From DASXTW01 sp046726275 (GTDB taxonomy: Bacteria > Actinomycetota > UBA4738), in contig JBKPAF010000095.1 in the NCBI GenBank assembly GCA_046726275.1, forward strand, positions 1 through 32,461: a stretch of DNA of 32,461 nucleotides, given 5' to 3'. This document shows positions 27,776 to 32,461 of the stretch, piece after piece. The position numbers and the translations under genes are program-made. The notes beneath the pieces are model-generated. The model saw only the letters and a program-made list of their open reading frames with translations, searched no databases and was not told where the DNA came from. How positions within the stretch are numbered: position 1 is the first letter of the stretch; the number at the start of each line of letters is the position of its first letter.

Positions 27776-29014
27776 ATGACCGGTGAGGATGCCGGGCTCC
27801 TCGAAGGACGACGAATCCTCCTCGGTGTGACGGGCGGTATCGCCGCGTACAAGGCGGCCTACCTGGTCCGGCTGCTCACGCAGTCCGGCGCGGACGTGCA
27901 GGTGGTCATGACGCCGGCAGCGTTGCGGTTCATCGGGGCTGACACGTTCGCCGCGCTCACGCACCATCCCGTGTATTCCGATGTGTTCGAGGAGCCGGAA
28001 GCCGTCCTCCACGTGCGTCTGGCCCACCAGGCAGATGCCGCGTTGGTCGCTCCGGCCACGGCGAACGTGGTGGCCAAGCTGGCCCACGGACTGGCCGATG
28101 ACCTCCTCACGTCCACACTGTTGGAGGCGACCTGCCCGCTCATCCTGGCTCCGGCGATGCACACAGGCATGTGGCACCAGCCGGCGACCCAGGCCAACCT
28201 GGCAACGCTGGCTGGGCGCGGCGCAACGGTCGTCCCTCCAGGGGTGGGTCCGTTGGCCGCCGGAGACGAGGGTCCAGGGCGCATGGCCGACCCGGATGCG
28301 ATCGTCCTGGCTTTGATCGACGTCCTGGGGGCGGGAAGAGACCTGGAGGGTTGGAACATCCTTGTCACCGCGGGCCCCACGCACGAGCCCATCGATGCCG
28401 TGCGGTTCCTCGCCAACCGTTCCACCGGCAAGATGGGCTTCGCCGTGGCAGCCGAGGCGGCGCGCAGGGGAGCTCGGGTCACGGTGGTCGCGGGCCCTGT
28501 GGGGTTACCGGATCCCGCCGGCGTGGAGGTGGTCAGGGTGGAGACCTCCGCCGAGATGGCGGCGAAGGTGTTCGAGCGGTTCGAGGCGTCGGATGTCGTA
28601 GTGATGGCGGCGGCGGTGGCGGACTTTCGGCCCGATCGGGCCGTTCCCGGAAAGCTCAAGAAGGAAGCCGGCCCCCCCGAGTTGAAGCTGGAGCCGGCCA
28701 TCGACATCCTGGCCACGCTGGGCAAACGGAAGGAGAACCAGATTCTGGTCGGGTTCGCCGCCGAGACCGACCGCGCCGTGGACGAAGGGCGTCGCAAGTT
28801 GGCCGAGAAGAACCTCGACCTCCTGGTCGCCAACGAGGTGGGAAGACCCGGGACCGGATTCGGCTCGGAGACGAACCGCGCGGCCATCCTCACCGCTTCC
28901 GGTGACGACGTTGAGCTCCGCGACTGGACGAAGACGGAACTGGCCCAGGCGATCTGCGATCGCCTAGCCGGACTCCTTGGAGCCGCAGACGGCGACGAAC
29001 GAGGGGCGAGCTAA
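27776..29014 (+). CDS. coaBC: Bifunctional phosphopantothenoylcysteine decarboxylase / phosphopantothenate-cysteine ligase CoaBC
   Basis: A 412-residue enzyme for two steps of coenzyme A synthesis. The flavoprotein CoaC domain (1-~180) has LLGVTGGIAAYKA, catalytic His79 (LHVRLAHQADAALVAPATAN) and PAMHTGMW at 126-133. The CoaB domain (~186-400) has ILVTAGPTHEPIDAVRFLANRSTGKMG, spanning the CTP-binding start, then AAAVADFRP, KLKKE and LVGFAAET. At the spot of the E. coli CoaC active-site Cys158 (ACGDIGPGRM) this protein has Ala162 (AAGDEGPGRM), and PAMN is PAMH. As I recall, actinobacterial CoaBC proteins share the PAMH form, so this is probably lineage-typical rather than decay. ATG 27776 has no clear Shine-Dalgarno. 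Confidence 0.94.
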   Translation: MTGEDAGLLEGRRILLGVTGGIAAYKAAYLVRLLTQSGADVQVVMTPAALRFIGADTFAALTHHPVYSDVFEEPEAVLHVRLAHQADAALVAPATANVVAKLAHGLADDLLTSTLLEATCPLILAPAMHTGMWHQPATQANLATLAGRGATVVPPGVGPLAAGDEGPGRMADPDAIVLALIDVLGAGRDLEGWNILVTAGPTHEPIDAVRFLANRSTGKMGFAVAAEAARRGARVTVVAGPVGLPDPAGVEVVRVETSAEMAAKVFERFEASDVVVMAAAVADFRPDRAVPGKLKKEAGPPELKLEPAIDILATLGKRKENQILVGFAAETDRAVDEGRRKLAEKNLDLLVANEVGRPGTGFGSETNRAAILTASGDDVELRDWTKTELAQAICDRLAGLLGAADGDERGAS

Positions 29015-29016
29015 CG

Positions 29017-29044
29017 CTGACCGACCGGAGCGCCTGTATATAAT
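29017..29044 (+). promoter_or_regulatory. Promoter of metK, short or leaderless 5' end
   Basis: CTGACC (29017-29022), a 16-bp spacer and a perfect TATAAT (29039-29044) end 10 bases before the metK ATG. The transcription start would fall within a few bases of the ATG, and there is no Shine-Dalgarno, so metK is probably read from a leaderless or near-leaderless mRNA. This also leaves no room for a SAM riboswitch. Confidence 0.6.
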
Positions 29045-29054
29045 CCGCCGGACC

Positions 29055-30242
29055 ATGGGACGCCGACATCTCTTCACCTCCGAATCGGTCACGGAGGGAC
29101 ACCCCGACAAGCTCGCCGATCAGATCTCCGACGCTGTCCTCGACGCGGTCCTGGCGGACGATCGACTGGGCCGGGTGGCCTGCGAGACGCTGGTGACGAC
29201 CGGCGTCGTGATCGTGGCCGGAGAGATCACCACGAGCACATACGTTGAGATCCCCAAGGTCGTCCGCGACACGGTCACCTCCATCGGTTACACAGACGCC
29301 AAGTACGGCATCGACGGAGAAACGTGTGGTGTGGTGGTGGCCATCCAGCCACAGTCGTCGGACATCGCCCAGGGCGTGAACCAGTCGTTCGAAGTGAGGA
29401 GGGAGGGCGCGGTCGATCCGTTCGACGAGACCGGTGCCGGCGATCAAGGGATGATGATCGGCTACGCCTGCCGGGAGACCGAGGAGCTCATGCCCATGCC
29501 CATAGCGGTCGCTCACCGGCTGGCGAAACGCCTGGCCGACGTGAGACGAGCGGGAGTGCTTCCCTATCTGCGGCCCGACGGCAAGAGCCAGGTCACCATC
29601 GAGTACGACGACGGCCGGCCGGTCCGGGTGCAGACCGTGATCATCTCCGCGCAGCATCGGGAGGAAGTCGACCTCGACACCCTGCTCAAGCCCGACGTGG
29701 AGGCCGAAGTGATCGAACCGGTCCTGAGGGAGATCGACCTCGACGCCGAGGGAGTGAGGATCCTGGTGAACCCCACCGGGAGGTTCGAGATCGGCGGGCC
29801 GAAGGCGGACACCGGGCTCACGGGCAGGAAGATCATGGTGGACTCCTATGGGGCCATGGCCCCGCACGGCGGCGGTTGCTTTTCCGGCAAGGACCCCACC
29901 AAGGTCGACCGATCCGCCGCCTACATGGGCCGGTACGTCGCGAAGAACCTGGTGGCCGCCGGCCTCGCCGACCGGGTCCAGCTCCAGGTGGCGTACGCGA
30001 TCGGGACCGCGCACCCGGTATCGCTCTCGATCGACACGTTCGGAACCCATCAGGTGGATCCCTCGCGCCTGGTCGACGTGGTCAAGGACCTGTTCGACTT
30101 CCGGCCGGCGGCGATCATCCATCACCTCGATCTCCGGCGCCCGATCTACCGGGAGACTGCCGCCTACGGACACTTCGGGCGCAAGGGCTTCTCCTGGGAA
30201 GAAACCGACAAGGTCGACGACCTCCGCCGCGCCTTCGAGTAG
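29055..30242 (+). CDS. metK: S-adenosylmethionine synthase
   Basis: A 395-residue enzyme that makes SAM from methionine and ATP. The methionine/ATP loop FTSESVTEGHPDKL starts at residue 7 (His16 catalytic), GAGDQGMMIGYA is the second signature, and GGGCFSGKDPTKVDRSAAYMGRY carries the P-loop-like phosphate site. Within that motif the usual GGGAFSGKD reads GGGCFSGKD. ATG 29055 is chosen over an in-frame upstream start at 28977, which lies inside coaBC and adds non-conserved residues. Confidence 0.97.
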   Translation: MGRRHLFTSESVTEGHPDKLADQISDAVLDAVLADDRLGRVACETLVTTGVVIVAGEITTSTYVEIPKVVRDTVTSIGYTDAKYGIDGETCGVVVAIQPQSSDIAQGVNQSFEVRREGAVDPFDETGAGDQGMMIGYACRETEELMPMPIAVAHRLAKRLADVRRAGVLPYLRPDGKSQVTIEYDDGRPVRVQTVIISAQHREEVDLDTLLKPDVEAEVIEPVLREIDLDAEGVRILVNPTGRFEIGGPKADTGLTGRKIMVDSYGAMAPHGGGCFSGKDPTKVDRSAAYMGRYVAKNLVAAGLADRVQLQVAYAIGTAHPVSLSIDTFGTHQVDPSRLVDVVKDLFDFRPAAIIHHLDLRRPIYRETAAYGHFGRKGFSWEETDKVDDLRRAFE

Positions 30243-30285
30243 CTCGTCCCGCTCCGATCTCCTGTCGGGCCCCGTCGACGTCTGC

Positions 30286-32079
30286 GTGGCCGTCCCCCGG
30301 CTCGCCGTCGACCGCCCGTTCACGTACCTGTTGGGCGAGGAGCACGACGCCGGGACCGGGAGCCTTATCTCGGTACCGTTCCACAGCCGTTTGGTGAAGG
30401 CCTGGGTTCTGGGACCAGCTCGAGAGGTCCCGACCGGTCGGCTCCTTTCCATCCGGAAGGTCCTCTCGCCGGTCCGATTCTTCGACGAGGGCATGCTTCG
30501 TCTCCTGCGATGGATGCAGGAGCGCTATGTCGCTCCTCTGGCCACCGTCATAGAACGCTCGCATCCACCGCGGGTCGTCTCCGAAGAGAGCAAGGACGAC
30601 TGGGCGGCTGTTGACGCCGCCACCCCCACTCGTTCGGGCGATGTTCCCAGGCCGCCACCCATCCTCGGTCGATACGGTGGTGAGGCACTCCTTCAGGCGG
30701 GAACGACCACATGGCTTCGGCCGTTGCCCGACGAAGAGCAAGCCGCCTGCGTCGAAGCCGTCACGACCTGTTTGGTGCACGGTAAGAGGGCGATCGTCCT
30801 CGTTCCGGAGGCGGATCCTGTTCCTGCGACCGCCCGTGCAGTCCTTGACGAATTCGGCGATCGGGCCGTCGCATTCCGCGGAGGAGAGCCCCGAGAGCGA
30901 TATCGAACGTGGCTCGAGATCCTGTCCGGTCGGTTCGATGTCGTCGTGGGAACTCGCCCTGCGGTTTTCTCGCGCCTGCACGACCTCGGGCTGATCTGGA
31001 TCAGCAGAGAGGTGCACCCGGGGCATCGGGAGGATCGGTCGCCGTACTACCACGTTCGTGAGGTGGCCATGGCCCGGACCATCCTCGAGCGAGCCTCCTG
31101 CATCCTGGCTTCCCTTTCGCCCTCCGTGGAAACGATGGCGATGGCCACGGCCGGCTCGATCCGCGTCGCACGCCCGGGCCGCGGAGATGAGCGAGCGTCG
31201 TCGCCTCTGGTGGAAACCGTCGCGCCCGAAGCCGAGGATCGTTCGCCCCGCCTGACCGCTCTTCTCAAACGGGCGCGATCGGGTGCGTTGATCGTGTCTC
31301 GACGGGGCTACGGTGTGGCCAGGGTGTGTCGCTCCTGCGGCGAGCCGGCGGCGTGTTCGGCGTGCCGGGGGCCCATCGTCGTGGAGCGAGGAACGGCAAG
31401 CTGCCGGGTATGCGGCGCGGAGGGGATCTGCACGAGCTGCGGGGGTCGCTCGTTCGGCGTGGAACGGGGCGGCACGGAACGGATGGCCGAGTGGGCCGGA
31501 CGGATAGTCTCGGCGCCGGTGAGGCTCGAGGGAGCGACCGGTGGGAATCCGACGCCTCCGGGGCCAGCCCTCTTTGTGGTCGGTACAGCCGCCACCGTCA
31601 AGGACGTTGGTCCCGTGAGAGTGGATCTCGTCGCGATCCTCGACGCCGACCGCGCCGTTGCCCGGGCGGGCGTGCGCGCGGGGGAGCAGGCCCTGGCCAC
31701 GTGGATGGAAGCAGCGGCATGGGCGGGCCCTCGCTCCGGCGGAGCGCGAGTGCTCCTCCAGACTCGCCAGCCGGCGCACCTCGCGATTCAGGCTCTGATC
31801 CGATGGGAACCGGCCCCGTTCTTGCTCGAGCAGACGCGGACCAGGGCGGAAGCAGGGTTTCCCCCGGGTCATGCCGTCTTCAGGATCGCAGGCGTCGACG
31901 CGCTCGACGAACCCCTGGCGGCAGCGGGGGGAAGCACGGTCCTGAGCACGGCCGTCGAAGGCGGGACGCTATGCTTAGTGGCCGTTTCCCCGGCGAACCT
32001 CGCCCGATTCAGACAGGAGATCCTTCGCCTGGCAGGCCAGGGGACCGTGACCCGGGTAGAGGCCGAACCGCAGCTGTAA
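30286..32079 (+). CDS. priA: Primosomal protein PriA, actinobacterial type lacking helicase motifs
   Basis: A protein of 597 residues (from GTG 30286) in the PriA family, which restarts stalled replication forks. The N-terminal DNA-binding part (RLAVDRPFTYLLGEEHDAGTGSLISVPF) and eight zinc-binding cysteines in CxxC pairs (CRSC at Cys348/351, then CSAC, CRVC, CTSC) are intact. The helicase core is degenerate: no Walker A GKT precedes the segment that ends IVLVPEADP, and the DEEH box has become SREVHPGH. This is the known state of actinobacterial PriA, thought not to be a helicase. The start is uncertain: no ATG, GTG or TTG occurs in frame from inside metK to GTG 30286, and that GTG trims the first beta-strand by a few residues; CTG 30262 is an alternative. 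Confidence 0.88.
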   Translation: MAVPRLAVDRPFTYLLGEEHDAGTGSLISVPFHSRLVKAWVLGPAREVPTGRLLSIRKVLSPVRFFDEGMLRLLRWMQERYVAPLATVIERSHPPRVVSEESKDDWAAVDAATPTRSGDVPRPPPILGRYGGEALLQAGTTTWLRPLPDEEQAACVEAVTTCLVHGKRAIVLVPEADPVPATARAVLDEFGDRAVAFRGGEPRERYRTWLEILSGRFDVVVGTRPAVFSRLHDLGLIWISREVHPGHREDRSPYYHVREVAMARTILERASCILASLSPSVETMAMATAGSIRVARPGRGDERASSPLVETVAPEAEDRSPRLTALLKRARSGALIVSRRGYGVARVCRSCGEPAACSACRGPIVVERGTASCRVCGAEGICTSCGGRSFGVERGGTERMAEWAGRIVSAPVRLEGATGGNPTPPGPALFVVGTAATVKDVGPVRVDLVAILDADRAVARAGVRAGEQALATWMEAAAWAGPRSGGARVLLQTRQPAHLAIQALIRWEPAPFLLEQTRTRAEAGFPPGHAVFRIAGVDALDEPLAAAGGSTVLSTAVEGGTLCLVAVSPANLARFRQEILRLAGQGTVTRVEAEPQL

Positions 32080-32101
32080 GCGATCTGACACGGAGCCGAA
32101 C

Positions 32102-32461
32102 GTGAGCGTGCTTCCCATTCGTATCCTTGGCGACCCCGTCCTGCGGGAGCCGAGCCGTGACGTGGAGACCTTCGACGAGCTGATGCACCGACTCCACCAG
32201 GACATGCTCGAGACGATGTACAGGGCTCCGGGCGTGGGACTCGCGGCTCCGCAGATCGGACTGTCCCTGCGCTTCTTCGTCTACGACGCGGAGAGAGGAG
32301 ACAACCCCGGGGCCATCGCCAACCCCGTCCTGTCCGAGCTCGAGGGAGAGGTCGTCGAGGAGGAAGGGTGTCTGTCCATCCCGGGCCTCTGGTATCCCAC
32401 CGCGCGGGCAGAACGCGTCCGACTGGATGGGTTCGACCTGAAGGGTGAGCCGGTCACCATC
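32102..32461 (+). CDS. def: Peptide deformylase (3' end outside window)
   Basis: The first 120 codons of peptide deformylase, the metalloenzyme that removes formyl from new proteins. Motif 1 GVGLAAPQIG and motif 2 EGCLSIPG (with the Cys metal ligand) are present; the HEXXH motif 3 lies beyond the window edge. The N-terminus SVLPIRILGDPVLREPSRDV is typical. GTG 32102 is 22 bases after priA, with weak CGGAG at 32091-32095. In Actinomycetota fmt usually follows def after priA. Confidence 0.95.
   Translation, partial: MSVLPIRILGDPVLREPSRDVETFDELMHRLHQDMLETMYRAPGVGLAAPQIGLSLRFFVYDAERGDNPGAIANPVLSELEGEVVEEEGCLSIPGLWYPTARAERVRLDGFDLKGEPVTI

Noticed and set aside
29015..29054. SAM riboswitch before metK
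   Set aside because: Only 40 bases lie between coaBC and metK and they carry a promoter with a start next to the ATG; there is no room for the aptamer.
28890..30494. 534-codon open frame on the minus strand
   Set aside because: Antisense to metK and flanks; the protein is Arg/Asp/Gly-rich with no recognisable motif. The same applies to the 451-codon frame at 18511-19866 opposite pyrC/carA.
1..32461. Mobile elements, CRISPR arrays, tRNA or rRNA genes, toxin-antitoxin or phage-defence genes
   Set aside because: None was recognised on either strand. The window is a dense housekeeping and pilus region with no transposase, integrase, spacer-repeat array or tRNA-like fold that I could support.

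Overview
The window is GC-rich, densely packed chromosomal DNA with the gene order and signature proteins of an Actinomycetota genome. The signatures are a mycobacterial-type integration host factor (mIHF) ahead of gmk-rpoZ-coaBC-metK-priA-def, a PriA that has lost its helicase motifs, a BldC-like small HTH protein, and the alaS-ruvX-mltG and pepQ-efp-nusB blocks. A complete type IV pilus (T4P) locus and an NAD-linked PyrK/PyrD class 1B dihydroorotate dehydrogenase point to a deep-branching, probably uncultured lineage rather than a Streptomyces or Mycobacterium relative. This placement is inference; there is no 16S gene in the window. No tRNA, rRNA, CRISPR array, prophage or insertion sequence was seen.

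Layout: (1) 1-2771, end of alaS, then ruvX and mltG. (2) 2859-13203, the pilus region: a Roadblock/LC7 protein, pilB, pilT, pilC, a strong terminator, two tandem prepilin genes separated by a second hairpin, the prepilin peptidase pilD, then a separate unit with its own consensus promoter carrying a BldC-like regulator, pilM, pilN, pilO and a PilP-like gene. No secretin gene (pilQ) is present, as expected for a one-membrane cell. (3) 13204-13430, a terminator hairpin and a small repeat/hairpin element. (4) 13431-15748, pepQ, efp, nusB and, on the opposite strand, tatA. (5) 15839-26486, a whole UMP-synthesis operon, pyrR-pyrB-pyrC-carA-carB-pyrK-pyrD-pyrF-pyrE, in which nearly every start overlaps the preceding stop. 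(6) 26499-32461, mihF-gmk-rpoZ-coaBC-metK-priA-def (def is cut by the window end).

How it works together: PilB and PilT are the extension and retraction motors, PilC the membrane platform, PilM/N/O/P-like the alignment complex, PilA1/PilA2 the pilins and PilD their peptidase. The pyr operon makes UMP from bicarbonate, glutamine, aspartate and PRPP. The last block supplies GMP kinase, the RNA polymerase omega subunit, coenzyme A and S-adenosylmethionine.

The most striking structure is the pyr leader at 15839-15995. A consensus promoter is followed by a textbook PyrR-binding RNA loop. The 3' strand of that loop holds the Shine-Dalgarno (SD) sequence of a 21-codon leader ORF. That ORF runs through an intrinsic terminator and ends in a GTGA overlap with the pyrR start. 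This suggests PyrR control of transcription through leader-peptide translation. Other points of note are a gmk gene with no canonical start codon, a second short leader ORF ahead of the BldC-like gene, and stable hairpins just upstream of the ribosome binding sites of pilT, pilA1 and the BldC-like gene.
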